Assembly (NCBI RefSeq): GCF_013404075.1 | Contig: NZ_JACBJQ010000008.1 | Location: forward strand, 106,803-170,802 | Direction of reading: 5' to 3' | Source of the DNA: Mycolicibacterium vinylchloridicum | GTDB taxonomy: Bacteria > Actinomycetota > Actinomycetes > Mycobacteriales > Mycobacteriaceae | Length of the DNA stretch: 64,000 bases | In this document: one piece after another, positions 16,955-26,597 of the stretch | How positions within the stretch are numbered: position 1 is the stretch's first letter | How the letters are laid out: every line of letters starts with the position of its first letter | The notes under the pieces: model-generated | Databases searched by the model: none | What the model saw: the letters and a program-made list of their open reading frames with translations, nothing else | What the model was told of the DNA's origin: nothing | Translations under genes and position numbers: made by a program

Positions 16955-17262
16955 CTGCGGATGGTCGCGATCACGGCAAAGCACCGTTTTCGGCTCACCT
17001 GAATCGTTCAAGTCATTACATACTCGTCACGACCGTGCTCGGCCGATTTCGGGGTCCACGCGACGACTGCGCCTTCGTCGGCATAGTCAGGTTGCCGAAA
17101 CACCCAGGTATAGGCTTTAATTCGGGTAATGCGCAAAGCCGCAAAATCGGATTTGCTTCTGATTTCTCATCGAAATTGTTGTGTGCGCCACACACTTTCA
17201 CGAAACGTGTTGGAAAACACAGACTTTGGTATGCGCGCAAATTAGTTGTTAGTTTCGGCCGC
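16955..17262. other. Non-coding leader region, partly AT-rich, with two small hairpins
   Basis: No gene is supported here. From about 17110 the composition is visibly more AT-rich than the surroundings. TGTGTG (17180-17185) pairs with CACACA (17189-17194) across a 3-base loop, and GTGTT (17207-17211) with AACAC (17216-17220) across GGAA. This is likely the promoter and 5' leader of the NlpC/P60-like gene. I looked for the c-di-AMP riboswitch that precedes some mycobacterial cell-wall hydrolase genes and could not recognise it. Confidence 0.45.
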
Positions 17263-17796
17263 ATGTTTGCAATCGCGACGTTGATGACTCTGATCAGTCA
17301 GGTGTCAGGCACGCCGTACATCCCCGGTGGGGACAGTCCGGCGGGCACCGACTGCTCGGGGCTGGCCTCCTGGGTGTCCAATGCGGCCACCGGCAGGCCC
17401 GTATACGGCAGCCGGTTCCACACCGGCAATGAGGAAGCCGCCCTCCTCGCCCGCGGATTCCACTACGGAACCGCTCCCAACTCACTGGTGATCGGCTGGA
17501 ACCGCTCGCACACCGCTGTCACACTCCCCGACGGCACCCCGGTCTCCAGCGGCGAGGGCGGCGGTGTGCGGGTCGGCGGCGGCGGCGCGTATCAGCCGCA
17601 GTTCACCCACCACATGTACCTGCCGATGCCCGCCGAGGAGATGGCCGATCCGCTGGCTCCGCCGCCACCGGACGCTCCCCCGCTGGATGCTCCGCCGCCC
17701 GATGCGCCGCCACCAGCAGATCAGTTGCCACCGCCGCCCCTCGCCGATGCCCAAATGGTGCCACCGCCAGGCGATCTCATTCCCCAGCCGGCCTAA
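17263..17796 (+). CDS. NlpC/P60-like secreted protein with proline-rich tail
   Basis: A 177-residue protein starting at the ATG at 17263; the frame is open further 5' but that part is AT-rich and does not look coding. A short hydrophobic N-terminus (MFAIATLMTLISQVSG) may be a signal sequence. The segment GTDCSGLASWVSNAATG matches the catalytic Cys motif (DCSGL) of NlpC/P60 endopeptidases, and RSHTAVTLPDG could supply the His. NlpC/P60 enzymes cleave peptidoglycan stem peptides. The last 50 residues are Pro/Asp/Ala-rich repeats of the PPPDAPP type, as in exported mycobacterial proteins. The domain is short and the assignment rests on the Cys motif, so activity is uncertain. Confidence 0.75.
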   Translation: MFAIATLMTLISQVSGTPYIPGGDSPAGTDCSGLASWVSNAATGRPVYGSRFHTGNEEAALLARGFHYGTAPNSLVIGWNRSHTAVTLPDGTPVSSGEGGGVRVGGGGAYQPQFTHHMYLPMPAEEMADPLAPPPPDAPPLDAPPPDAPPPADQLPPPPLADAQMVPPPGDLIPQPA

Positions 17797-17830
17797 ATCC
17801 CCGTCAAGAGATCCAAAAGCCCTGCGTCGC

Positions 17831-18037
<207 letters not shown>

Positions 18038-18050
18038 TTAGGTGCGATCG

Positions 18051-19250
18051 TTACGGATTGATCGTGTTTTCCCCGACCTGACGACCCCACACGTACTCGG
18101 TGAGCAACGGCTGGCCGAGTTCGAAGTGGTTGTACGGCGCAATCGACGCGCCGTCGTCGACCACCAGGTACGGCGCCGGCCAGAAGTTGCGGTCGATCGA
18201 CTGCCAGCATCCCGGCGCTCCACCCGGGCCGCCCTGGCCGTTGGTCCGTGGCAGGTTGTCGGGATAGACGTAGGGATTCGGCGCGCCGAGAATCTCGGTC
18301 ACCGTATCCAGTGAGTATCCGTTGCCGCCGAAGGCGGCCAATGCCGCCGGTGACGCCTGGGCGATATTGCGCAGCCCGCAGAAGAGTTCGGGGCTGTACT
18401 TGTCGAGCAGGCGGGTGCTGGTCACCAGATCCGCCATCGCGCGGACGAAGTAGGGTTCGCCCCGTTCGAAGATGTCGGCGCCGGTGTTGCCGAAACCGAT
18501 GGAGGCCAGCAATGCGGCGTCGATGTCCTTCTGCTGGCCGTTCAGCGAGTGCGCGGTGACCGTGAGGTTGTCGAGCGCGCTCCAGAGGTCCGGGCTCGCC
18601 TTGGTGTAGACGTCGGCGAGATCGGACAGCCGCTGGATGTTGCGCCGGATCTGCGGCATCTGCGGGTTGACGTCGTCGAGCACCGCGTTGCCGTTGACCA
18701 GCGACTGACCGAACCTGGATCCCAGCCCGTTCAGCGCCTCGGCGGTGGCCGACAGCGTCACGTTGAGCTTTACCGGGTCCACCTTCTCCGCGATCGAGGT
18801 GACCGTTTCGAAGAGCGTGTTGAACTCTGTGGTGACCGTCGACGCGTTGATGACGTCGGAACCGGACAGCCGGGTTGCGGCCGGGTTCTTCGGCGACGTC
18901 AGGGCGACGTACTTGTTGCCGAACACCGTGCTGGCCTTGATATCGGCGTTCACGTTGGACGGCATGCTGGCCAGAAAGCGGGGATCGACCTCCAGCGTCA
19001 CCTTCGCGATCGTCTTTCCGTCACGCTCGGCCGAGACGACCTTCGTGACGCGGCCGATGATCACGCCGTTGTAAGTGACCTTTGAGCCCGAATCCATCAC
19101 CAGCCCGGCGCGACTCGACTCCATGGTCAGCGCCGTCCGCGGCGACAGGTCTCCGCGGAATTGCAGATAGATCAGAGCGCAGACCGCAGCGATGACGACG
19201 AGGAACACCACGCCGGCGGTTTTCAGCGGGGGATGGTCGCGCCAACTCAC
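18051..19250 (-). CDS. Mce-family protein, solitary
   Basis: A 399-residue protein with one N-terminal membrane helix (about residues 9-30, GVVFLVVIAAVCALIYLQF) followed by the MCE domain (GSKVTYNGVIIGRVTKVV through about residue 120) and a long helical C-terminal domain (residues 130-320) that in this family forms a tunnel for lipids. Mce proteins are the periplasmic parts of lipid and sterol importers and normally occur as six genes with two YrbE permeases. Here there is a single mce gene and no yrbE, so it must join subunits encoded elsewhere or act alone. It shares a strand with the ferredoxin gene. Confidence 0.9.
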   Translation of the reverse strand: MSWRDHPPLKTAGVVFLVVIAAVCALIYLQFRGDLSPRTALTMESSRAGLVMDSGSKVTYNGVIIGRVTKVVSAERDGKTIAKVTLEVDPRFLASMPSNVNADIKASTVFGNKYVALTSPKNPAATRLSGSDVINASTVTTEFNTLFETVTSIAEKVDPVKLNVTLSATAEALNGLGSRFGQSLVNGNAVLDDVNPQMPQIRRNIQRLSDLADVYTKASPDLWSALDNLTVTAHSLNGQQKDIDAALLASIGFGNTGADIFERGEPYFVRAMADLVTSTRLLDKYSPELFCGLRNIAQASPAALAAFGGNGYSLDTVTEILGAPNPYVYPDNLPRTNGQGGPGGAPGCWQSIDRNFWPAPYLVVDDGASIAPYNHFELGQPLLTEYVWGRQVGENTINP

Positions 19251-19703
19251 CGCAGCGACTCCTTACCCCGACCCCGAGCGAAAGGGAGCCCGTCACACTG
19301 ACCCCTGGTCGGTGCGGCGGACCACAGGAATGTACCCGATTTTGTATCCCACGCGAACGGCATCGGCGCAATTCGCCGCACGGAATATCCGCGGAATATT
19401 CTTTCACACCCGTCAATAGTTCACCACGCGAATACGAGAATGGAAAGTGCTGGTGCACAGCCAGTTACGTGGACGTCGGCGAATATCGTCGTCGGCCGCC
19501 GCAAAGGCGCCGCGGGTCGCTTTATCGAATTTGCTGAACTCCAGACACCCCGCGCTGGGGCCGCACGCCGGGGGCCGGTCGATCTCGATCACGGGGTGGG
19601 GTCGGTCAAACCCACTCCGGCCGGAGGAGGAGTCGGGATAATCGAACTCGCCGCCCGGGGGTTGCCGTCGGCGGGAACCGGCTCAGCGAGGAGCGTGAGA
19701 TCC
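19251..19703. other. Divergent intergenic region between mce and isocitrate lyase
   Basis: These 453 bases separate divergent genes and show no supported coding sequence, although the isocitrate lyase frame happens to stay open upstream to 19440. It holds the palindrome noted at 19382-19401 and a Shine-Dalgarno GAGGAG at about 19688, ahead of the ATG at 19704. Confidence 0.6.
19382..19401. promoter_or_regulatory. Near-perfect palindrome upstream of isocitrate lyase
   Basis: GGAATATCCGCGGAATATTC consists of GAATAT and ATATTC arms around a CCGCGG centre with one extra A. It stands out in AT content and lies in the shared upstream region of mce and aceA. A regulator cannot be named. Confidence 0.4.
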
Positions 19704-22007
19704 ATGTCCATCATCGAAGCGGACGCTGCCACCCAGTCACCGTTCGAACGCGAGGTCGCCGAGACACAGCAGTACTTCGACAGTCCACGGTTCGAGGGAA
19801 TCACTCGGCTCTACACCGCGCGGCAGGTCGTCGAACAGCGCGGCACGATCCCGGTCGACCAGACCGTCGCGCGCGAGGCGTCCACCGCGTTCTACAAGCG
19901 CCTGCGTGAACTCTTCGCCGCCAAGAAGAGCATCACCACCTTCGGCCCGTATTCGCCGGGCCAGGCGGTGACCATGAAGCGGATGGGTATCGAGGGCATT
20001 TATCTCGGCGGCTGGGCCACCTCGGCGAAGGGCTCGACCACCGAGGACCCCGGCCCGGACCTCGCCAGCTATCCGTTGAGCCAGGTGCCCGATGAGGCCG
20101 CCGGACTGGTGCGCGCACTGCTGACCGCCGACCGCAACCAGCAGTATCTGCGCCTGCAGATGACCCCCGAACAGCGCGCGGCACAGCCGGCCGTCGACTA
20201 CCGCCCGTTCATCATCGCCGATGCCGACACCGGACACGGCGGAGATCCGCACGTGCGCAACCTGATTCGGCGTTTTGTCGAGGCAGGAGTGGCCGGCTAC
20301 CACATCGAGGACCAGCGCCCCGGCACCAAGAAGTGCGGCCATCAGGGCGGCAAGGTGCTGGTGCCGTCCGATGAACAGCTCAAGCGGCTCAACACCGCTC
20401 GCTTCCAGCTCGACATCATGAATGTGCCCGGCATCATCGTCGCCCGCACCGACGCCGAGGCGGCCAACCTCATCGACAGCCGCGCCGACGAGCGCGACCA
20501 GCCGTTCCTGCTCGGTGCGACCAACCTCAAGGTGCCCCCGTACAAGTCGTGCTTCTTGGCCATGGTCCGCGGGTTCTACGAGGCCGGGGTCACCGAACTC
20601 AACGGGCACCTGCTCTACGCGCTGCCCGAGGGCGAGTACGCGGTGGCCGATGCATGGTTGCGACGCCAGGGCATCGTCGACCTCATCGCCGCGCAGGCCG
20701 CCGCCTGGCGCGACGGCCAGGAGCATTCGCTGGACGCGCTGTTCGACAAGGTCGAGTCGAAGTTCGTCGACGCCTGGCAGGACGACGCCGGACTGGACAC
20801 CTACGGCGGCGCGGTGGCCGAACTCCTCAAGTTCCGCGAGGGCGAGGGCGAGCCGCATGAGATGAGCGCCGCGGACTGGCTCGCCTTCGCCAAGACCGCA
20901 TCGCTGTACGTCGCCCGGGAGAAGGCCCGCGAGCTGGGCGTGGACGCACCCTGGGATCCCGAGCGGGCCAAGACGCCCGAGGGCTACTACCAGGTGCGCG
21001 GCGGTATCCCGTATGCGATCGCGAAATCCCTTGCCGCAGCGCCGTTTGCGGATCTGCTCTGGATGGAGACCAAGACCGCTGACCTGGCCGACGCCCGCGA
21101 GTTCGCCGACGCCGTGCACGCGGTGTATCCGGACAAGATGCTGGCCTACAACCTGTCCCCCTCGTTCAACTGGGATACCACCGGGATGAGCGACGAGGAG
21201 ATGCGGGCATTCCCCGAAGATCTGGCGAAGATGGGCTTCGTCTTCAATTTCATGACCTACGGCGGTCATCAGATCGACGGTGTCGCCGCCGAGGAGTTCG
21301 CCACCGCCCTTCGCCAGGACGGCATGCTCGCGCTGGCCCGCCTGCAGCGCAAGATGCGCCTGGTCGAATCGCCCTACCGCACACCGCAAACCCTGGTCGG
21401 CGGTCCGCGCAGCGATGCCGCGCTGGCCGCGTCGTCGGGCCGGACCGCCACCACGAAGTCGATGGGCAAGGGCTCCACCCAGCACCAGCACCTGGTGCAG
21501 ACCGAGGTGCCCAAGAAGCTCCTCGAAGAGTGGCTGGCCCTGTGGAGCGAGCACTACCAGCTCGGCGAGAAGCTGCGGGTGAGTCTGCGACCACGGCGGG
21601 CCGGCGGCGAGGTGCTCGAACTGGGCATCTACGGCGCCCGGGACGACGGAGGCGAGGAGGAGCTGCTGGCCAACGTGCTCGTCGACCCGATCAAGGACCG
21701 GCACGGCCGCAGCATCCTGACGGTGCGCGACCAGAACACCTTCGCCGAGAAGCTACGCCAGAAGCGCCTGATGACGCTGATCCACCTGTGGATGGTGCAC
21801 CGGTTCAAGGCCGACGCGGTCTATTACGTGACGCCGACCGAGGACAACATCTATCAGGCCGACAAGATGAAGGCGCACGGCATCTTCAGCAATGTGCACA
21901 AGGATGTCGGCGAGATCATCGTGGCCGACGTGAACCATGACCGGATCGCCGAGCTGCTCGAGCCCGACCAGGCGGCGCTCAAGCGGCTGATCGCCAAAGA
22001 GGACTGA
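19704..22007 (+). CDS. aceA: Isocitrate lyase, long form (ICL2 type)
   Basis: A 767-residue enzyme, matching the long ICL2 form rather than the ~430-residue ICL1. The ATG at 19704 has GAGGAG upstream. The catalytic motif KKCGH is at residues 209-213 in [20 protein letters not shown], and DADTGHGG, which binds metal and glyoxylate, is at 173-180. The extra C-terminal domain after about residue 600 ([40 protein letters not shown]) is characteristic of ICL2; this domain in mycobacteria is known to respond to acetyl-CoA or propionyl-CoA. The enzyme splits isocitrate to succinate and glyoxylate, and in mycobacteria also 2-methylisocitrate, supporting growth on fatty acids and steroids. No malate synthase gene is adjacent. 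Confidence 0.97.
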   Translation: MSIIEADAATQSPFEREVAETQQYFDSPRFEGITRLYTARQVVEQRGTIPVDQTVAREASTAFYKRLRELFAAKKSITTFGPYSPGQAVTMKRMGIEGIYLGGWATSAKGSTTEDPGPDLASYPLSQVPDEAAGLVRALLTADRNQQYLRLQMTPEQRAAQPAVDYRPFIIADADTGHGGDPHVRNLIRRFVEAGVAGYHIEDQRPGTKKCGHQGGKVLVPSDEQLKRLNTARFQLDIMNVPGIIVARTDAEAANLIDSRADERDQPFLLGATNLKVPPYKSCFLAMVRGFYEAGVTELNGHLLYALPEGEYAVADAWLRRQGIVDLIAAQAAAWRDGQEHSLDALFDKVESKFVDAWQDDAGLDTYGGAVAELLKFREGEGEPHEMSAADWLAFAKTASLYVAREKARELGVDAPWDPERAKTPEGYYQVRGGIPYAIAKSLAAAPFADLLWMETKTADLADAREFADAVHAVYPDKMLAYNLSPSFNWDTTGMSDEEMRAFPEDLAKMGFVFNFMTYGGHQIDGVAAEEFATALRQDGMLALARLQRKMRLVESPYRTPQTLVGGPRSDAALAASSGRTATTKSMGKGSTQHQHLVQTEVPKKLLEEWLALWSEHYQLGEKLRVSLRPRRAGGEVLELGIYGARDDGGEEELLANVLVDPIKDRHGRSILTVRDQNTFAEKLRQKRLMTLIHLWMVHRFKADAVYYVTPTEDNIYQADKMKAHGIFSNVHKDVGEIIVADVNHDRIAELLEPDQAALKRLIAKED

Positions 22008-22014
22008 ATCCGGC

Positions 22015-22809
22015 TTACTTGCGCATGCCGCCGCTGACGGTGAGATCGTCGCCGGTGACGAACGACGACGCCGCACTGGCGAGATACAGCGCCGGGCCGA
22101 CGATCTCACTGACATCGGCTATCCGGTTCTGCGAATTGAGGCTGGCCAGCCATTCCAGGGACCCGGGCTGGAATTCTTCGGCCCGTTCCAGGATGTCGGT
22201 CATGAATGAGCCGGGACTGAGGATGTTCGCGCGAATTTTCCAGGGAGACCAGACTTTTGACATCATGACGGTCAGGTGCCGCAGCGCGGCCTTCGACGCT
22301 CCGTATGCGACGGCCTCCGGGCTGCCTTCGTAGCCCTGGGTGCTGCCGATATTGATGATGCTGCCACCGCCGCCGTCACGCATGACCGGTGCGACACACT
22401 GGCTCATCCTCAGGACACCGTCGAGGTTGACGCTGAACACCTTGCGCCACAACTCCAGCGACACGTCGTCGAGGAACTGCATCCCCGGGTTGATGCCGGC
22501 ATTGTTGACGAGCACGTCGATCCGGCCGAAGTGATCGACCACCCGCTCGACGCAGGCGGTGATCGCGTCCCAGTCCCCCATATGGCAGCCGATGCCGATG
22601 ACGTCGCGGCCGGTGGCGGCCCGAATCTCGTCGGCCGCAACGCTGGAACGCTCCTGATCGCGCCCGGTCACCACGACCGACGCGCCCGCACGGGCGAATC
22701 CTTGCGCCATCGCCCGCCCGAGGCCGCGCGTCGAACCCGTCACGATGGCGACCCGTCCGGTCAGCGAGAACAGTTCGCGCGGATCCTGATTGTCCATACC
22801 CTGCACCAT
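22015..22809 (-). CDS. Short-chain dehydrogenase/reductase
   Basis: A 264-residue SDR with GSTRGLG in the cofactor loop, NNAG, Ser in NIGSTQG and YGASKAA in the active site, and a C-terminal SGGMRK. The first ATG (22809) is listed; a second in-frame ATG at 22797 (MDNQDPRE) is an equally plausible start. It converges on the isocitrate lyase gene with only seven bases between stops. It follows a TetR gene on the same strand 94 bases away. The fold suggests an oxidoreductase of 3-oxoacyl or ring-keto substrates, without further evidence. Confidence 0.88.
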   Translation of the reverse strand: MVQGMDNQDPRELFSLTGRVAIVTGSTRGLGRAMAQGFARAGASVVVTGRDQERSSVAADEIRAATGRDVIGIGCHMGDWDAITACVERVVDHFGRIDVLVNNAGINPGMQFLDDVSLELWRKVFSVNLDGVLRMSQCVAPVMRDGGGGSIINIGSTQGYEGSPEAVAYGASKAALRHLTVMMSKVWSPWKIRANILSPGSFMTDILERAEEFQPGSLEWLASLNSQNRIADVSEIVGPALYLASAASSFVTGDDLTVSGGMRK

Positions 22810-22903
22810 ACTGGAAGTATTACGGTAAGTCCCTACGGCGAAACCGACATTTGGCAGGGGAAGGTCGAGAGAACCCCGACATTTCGTCGATCTCGGCGTG
22901 GAT

Positions 22904-23518
22904 CTACTGCAGGTAGGCCACGATCGCGTTCGTCAGCCCGCGGCGGGCCGCGTCGAGGTCGCCGTAGCTGCCGAGCTGCTTCTCCGAGGCGATACCGCGC
23001 ATGGCGCCGGGAATCAGCCAGGCCATCTCGCGGACGCGCTGCGGGTCCACATGCAGATCAGCGAACGCCTTTTGGCAGGTCTCCTGCCACCCCTGGCCCC
23101 ACGAGAACAATTCGGCGGCGGTCTGCGGATACTGCCGCTCGAGGTCGGCATGCTCCCGCGGCAGCGCGGCACGCAGGTTTTCGATCGCGCGGGAGTCCCG
23201 ATTGGTCAGGCCGTCGTAGAGCGTGTCGATGATGCCCGCCACGCGGTCACGCAGAGTCGCCGACGTGTCCGGCGGAGTGAAGATATTGGCCCGGCGCTGC
23301 GCGGTGTAGCGCAGCACGGCCGCCCAAAACCCGTCGGTATCACCGAATTGGTATTGCACGGTGCCCCAGGTCGCGCCGGCCTCCTTGGCGATGCGGTTGG
23401 CCGACACCGCGCCGGGCTGACCGGACGCCAGCGCGGTCAAAGCGGCTTCGAGCAGGCTCTCACGCGTAGCCGAACCTCGCTTGTTCGGCCGTCGTCGCGC
23501 ACTGTCCGCTTCCGCCAC
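22904..23518 (-). CDS. TetR-family regulator
   Basis: A 204-residue regulator with a GTG start. The helix-turn-helix lies at residues 16-62 (RESLLEAALTALASGQPGAV, RIAKEAGATWGTVQYQFGD), and the C-terminal ligand domain is typical of TetR proteins but not assignable to a subgroup. It is divergent from a Rieske oxygenase gene with 59 bases between starts, the classic arrangement for a local repressor of that gene and of itself. The SDR gene downstream on the same strand may be co-transcribed. Confidence 0.9.
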   Translation of the reverse strand: MAEADSARRRPNKRGSATRESLLEAALTALASGQPGAVSANRIAKEAGATWGTVQYQFGDTDGFWAAVLRYTAQRRANIFTPPDTSATLRDRVAGIIDTLYDGLTNRDSRAIENLRAALPREHADLERQYPQTAAELFSWGQGWQETCQKAFADLHVDPQRVREMAWLIPGAMRGIASEKQLGSYGDLDAARRGLTNAIVAYLQ

Positions 23519-23577
23519 ACTGGAATGCTATCTCAGATTCATTGACACTTCTATGATCTGTTTCTAGACTCGCCAGC

Positions 23578-24588
23578 GTGGCAAAACCGTCCCTGTCGAT
23601 GAAACCCACCGGCTGGTTCCAGGTGGCGTGGTCCGACGAGATCGCGGTGGGCGACGTCAGGAGAATGAAGTACTTCGGCACCGACATGGTCGCCTGGCGC
23701 GCGCAGTCCGGCGCTCTCACCGTGATGGACGCCTACTGCGAACATCTGGGCGCCCATCTCGGCTACGGCGGCCAGGTGGTCGGTGAGGTCATCCAGTGCC
23801 CATTCCACGGCTGGCAGTGGAACCACGAGGGTCGCAACGTCTGTATTCCGTACCAGGACAGGCCAAATCGCGGTCGTCGCATTCCGACCTACCCTGTGGT
23901 CGAGCGCAATTCGTCGGTGTACATCTGGCACGACATCGGAGGTCGGCCGCCGTTCTTCGAGGCGCCGGACATCTTCGCCGATTTCGGTGACGACAGCACC
24001 GCCGCGGACTACTACCCCCAGGCTCGCCTGTACCGCCCCGAGCTGGAGCTGCATCCGCAGTACGTGCTCGAGAACGGGGTCGACTTCGCGCATTTCAAAT
24101 TCGTGCACCAGACCCCGATCGTGCCGCTGTTCACTCGCCACGACTTCGACGAACCGGTGTCCTACGTCGACTTCACCATCACCTTCGAAGGTGACGAGGG
24201 CCAGATCATCGACGACATCAACAGCGGCGTCGAGGCGATCAACGGCGGACTCGGCGTCGCCGTCACCAAAAGCTGGGGCATGATCGACAACCGGACCATC
24301 TCCGCGGTCACCCCGGTCGACGAGAACACCTCCGATGTCCGGTTCATGGTCTACATCGGCCGAAAGCCCGGCGACGACAGCCCCAAGGCCGAAGCCAAGG
24401 CGCGCGCCTTCGCCCAGGACGTGATCGACCAGTTTGCCGCCGATATCGAGATCTGGCAGCACCAGCGCTACACGCACCGGCCCGCGTTGGCCGCAGACGA
24501 ATTCGACGGCTTCACGGCAATTCGCAAGTGGGCCAGCCAGTTCTATGAATCCGACCATCAAGGAGAACCTGCTCATGTCAGCCAATAG
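23578..24588 (+). CDS. Rieske oxygenase, KshA-like
   Basis: A 336-residue protein with a GTG start. The Rieske ligands are C54-x-H56 and C74-x2-H77, standard spacing. The mononuclear iron motif N166-x2-D169-x2-H172-x4-H177 (LENGVDFAHFKFVH) matches the class that includes 3-ketosteroid 9-alpha-hydroxylase KshA and related monooxygenases, which function as alpha-only trimers. It would hydroxylate an alicyclic or steroid-like substrate using a KshB-type reductase, absent here. The last 14 bases overlap the next gene, whose Shine-Dalgarno (AAGGAG) lies inside this gene, so the two products are made together. Smaller than the other Rieske protein at 7460-8815 and not closely similar to it. Confidence 0.92.
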   Translation: MAKPSLSMKPTGWFQVAWSDEIAVGDVRRMKYFGTDMVAWRAQSGALTVMDAYCEHLGAHLGYGGQVVGEVIQCPFHGWQWNHEGRNVCIPYQDRPNRGRRIPTYPVVERNSSVYIWHDIGGRPPFFEAPDIFADFGDDSTAADYYPQARLYRPELELHPQYVLENGVDFAHFKFVHQTPIVPLFTRHDFDEPVSYVDFTITFEGDEGQIIDDINSGVEAINGGLGVAVTKSWGMIDNRTISAVTPVDENTSDVRFMVYIGRKPGDDSPKAEAKARAFAQDVIDQFAADIEIWQHQRYTHRPALAADEFDGFTAIRKWASQFYESDHQGEPAHVSQ

Positions 24589-25660
24589 ACCGATCCGGGT
24601 TTTCCAGGTGGCGACGGGAAACGTCGGCACCGAGATGATCAAGAGAATCCGCGAGCACCGCGGCCTGGAACTCGTCGGCCTGCACTGCTACACGCCCGAG
24701 AAGGTCGGTCGCGACGCCGGCGAGATCGCCGGGCTGGCCCCGATCGGTGTCACCGCAACGGGTTCCATCGACGAGATCATCGCCGCCAAACCGGATGTGC
24801 TGACCTTCCACGGGGTGTTCCCCGACGAAGACCTCTACGTCAAAGTGCTCGAGGCGGGCATCAACATCGTCACCACCGCCGACTGGATCACCGGCTGGCA
24901 CCGCGACACCAATCACCCGCACCACTCCGGCAAAAAGGTGTCCCAACTTCTCCAAGAGGCTTGCGAGAGAGGCGGTTCCACGTTCTATGGCACCGGCATG
25001 AACCCGGGGGTCAACCAGATTCTCGGCGTGGTCTGCTCAGCCGATGTCGCCGAGATCGAGAACATCACCACCATCGAGTCCGTCGACGTGTCCTGCCACC
25101 ATTCGCAGGAGACCTGGAAAGAGGTCGGCTACGGCCTGCCCGTCGACGATCCGTCATTGCCGGGCAAGCTCGAGAAGTACACCCGGGTTTTCGCCGACAG
25201 CGTGCTCATGATGGCCGACTGTTTCGACCTCGAACTCGACGAGGTCAAGTTCAGCTACGAGCTCGGTGCCTGCACCAAGGACGTCGACCTCGGATGGATA
25301 CAGATGCCCAAGGGCTCGCTGGGCGGCAACTATCTCAAGTATCAGGGCATGGTCGACGGCGTGCCGCGAGTGGAGACTCACCTCGAGTGGCAGATGACGC
25401 CGCACACCGATCCGAGCTGGAACATCCGGGGCTGCTACATCACCCAGATCACCGGCGACCCGCACATCTACAACAAGCACATGATCTTCCCGAAGCCCGG
25501 CGTCGACCTGTCCGACGTGGCGTCGTTCGCCTCCATCGGGATGACCGTCACGGGCTTGCCGGCCCTCAACGCGATCCCCGCCGTAGTTGCCGCTCCGCCG
25601 GGTTTGATCACGAGTGCGGACCTTCCCCTGCGCGGATTTGCGGGGCGATTCAAAAAATGA
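24575..25660 (+). CDS. Dihydrodipicolinate-reductase-like NAD(P)-binding protein
   Basis: A 361-residue protein beginning at the ATG at 24575, inside the end of the Rieske gene with AAGGAG upstream. The N-terminal Rossmann fold reads IRVFQVATGNVGTEMIKRI and continues with VGRDAGEIAG, a layout shared with DapB-N-domain proteins and 2,4-diaminopentanoate dehydrogenase-like enzymes. The C-terminal domain is not DapB. Actinobacterial catabolic clusters often carry such proteins, but their reaction is generally unknown. A paralogue is at 56729-57811. Coupling to a KshA-like oxygenase suggests it acts on the hydroxylated product. Confidence 0.82.
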   Translation: MSANRPIRVFQVATGNVGTEMIKRIREHRGLELVGLHCYTPEKVGRDAGEIAGLAPIGVTATGSIDEIIAAKPDVLTFHGVFPDEDLYVKVLEAGINIVTTADWITGWHRDTNHPHHSGKKVSQLLQEACERGGSTFYGTGMNPGVNQILGVVCSADVAEIENITTIESVDVSCHHSQETWKEVGYGLPVDDPSLPGKLEKYTRVFADSVLMMADCFDLELDEVKFSYELGACTKDVDLGWIQMPKGSLGGNYLKYQGMVDGVPRVETHLEWQMTPHTDPSWNIRGCYITQITGDPHIYNKHMIFPKPGVDLSDVASFASIGMTVTGLPALNAIPAVVAAPPGLITSADLPLRGFAGRFKK

Positions 25661-25690
25661 GGACCCGCCGAACGGCAGTTCGCTGACGCG

Positions 25691-25735
25691 TCCGGAGCGA
25701 ACTGAAGACACGACGGTATCGCTCCGGATTCGTTT
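25691..25735 (+). terminator. Intrinsic-type terminator
   Basis: TCCGGAGCGA (25691-25700) and TCGCTCCGGA (25719-25728) are perfect inverted repeats with an 18-base loop, followed by TTCGTTTT. It lies 30 bases after the stop of the dihydrodipicolinate-reductase-like gene and would end the Rieske operon. Confidence 0.6.
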
Positions 25736-25928
25736 TGGTGAACAAAAGATGAACACGCTGTTCAGCTAGCGAATCTACAGCGGATTCCGGCCGGCGTGCC
25801 GGGTCGGAACACGAGTTCGACAGCAACATCCGATGCGATAAACGAAGGGCGTCTGGACCGCTCCGGCATCGGACGGAAGATAGCGAACGGTGTTCAACTG
25901 CCGGAATAGTCCAGGTAGAGTGCCGTCC

Positions 25929-26597
25929 GTGGGCAGACACCGGTTAGCCAGGCCGCGGCGGCGCTGGTCGGTCGCGGTGGTAGCGCTCGCCGCACTCCCG
26001 GTGGCCGGCATTCTCACCGCGAGCGCCGGCGGGATACCCACCAACGCGGTCTCGGGCACCCTCGAATGCTGCGCCGAACTCGTCGCCGCCGGACCCCAGG
26101 ACCCCACCACCGCACCGGCCGGTACGCACTACATCGCCTTGACCCAGGCCGAACTGGTGGCCAGCCGAAGCGCCGTGAACCGCACGCCCCTGCGCGCGCT
26201 GCCCGCGGGTGTCGGGATCGAACGGGGCTTGCAGATCAAGACGATCCTGGCCGAGCGCCTCATCAGCGCCTACTTCCCCGAGATCCACAGCATCGGCGGC
26301 GTCCGGCCGGACTACTTGAAGTGGCATCCCAATGGGCAGGCCATCGACGTGATGATCCCGAATTATCAGAGCCCCGAAGGTAAGGAGCTGGGCGACCGCA
26401 TCGCGGCCTTCGCTCTGGCCAACGCCGACCGGTTGTCGCTGAATCACGTGATCTGGCGGCGCATCATGTACGACAAGAACGGGAAGCCCTTCCTGATGGG
26501 CAATCTCGGATCCGATGACGCCAACCACTACACTCACGTACACATCGCTACCGACGGTGGCGGCTATCCCACCGGTGGCGAGAGTTATTTTGGCTGA
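25929..26597 (+). CDS. Secreted protein with M15-peptidase-like zinc motifs
   Basis: About 222 residues from the GTG at 25929, which has AGGTAGAG upstream; another GTG at 25890 is possible. The N-terminus has arginines followed by a hydrophobic stretch (WSVAVVALAALPVAGILTASA), a probable signal or anchor. The C-terminal domain has WHPNGQAIDVMI and, 60 residues later, NHYTHVHIAT. HxxGxAxD plus a late HxH is the zinc-binding layout of M15/VanY-type peptidases; related mycobacterial secreted proteins are usually left unnamed. A cell-wall peptidase role is suggested, not proven. The next gene starts inside its last codons. Confidence 0.75.
   Translation: MGRHRLARPRRRWSVAVVALAALPVAGILTASAGGIPTNAVSGTLECCAELVAAGPQDPTTAPAGTHYIALTQAELVASRSAVNRTPLRALPAGVGIERGLQIKTILAERLISAYFPEIHSIGGVRPDYLKWHPNGQAIDVMIPNYQSPEGKELGDRIAAFALANADRLSLNHVIWRRIMYDKNGKPFLMGNLGSDDANHYTHVHIATDGGGYPTGGESYFG

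Noticed and set aside
17110..17262. Possible c-di-AMP riboswitch before the P60-like gene
   Set aside because: Expected conserved core could not be recognised; only small hairpins are visible.
19737..21704. 655-residue open frame opposite isocitrate lyase
   Set aside because: Fully antisense to a certain aceA gene and without recognisable domains.
26515..26589. Upstream ATG (26515) as start of the small secreted protein
   Set aside because: It would overlap the previous gene by over 80 bases and hide the signal peptide behind a polar extension.
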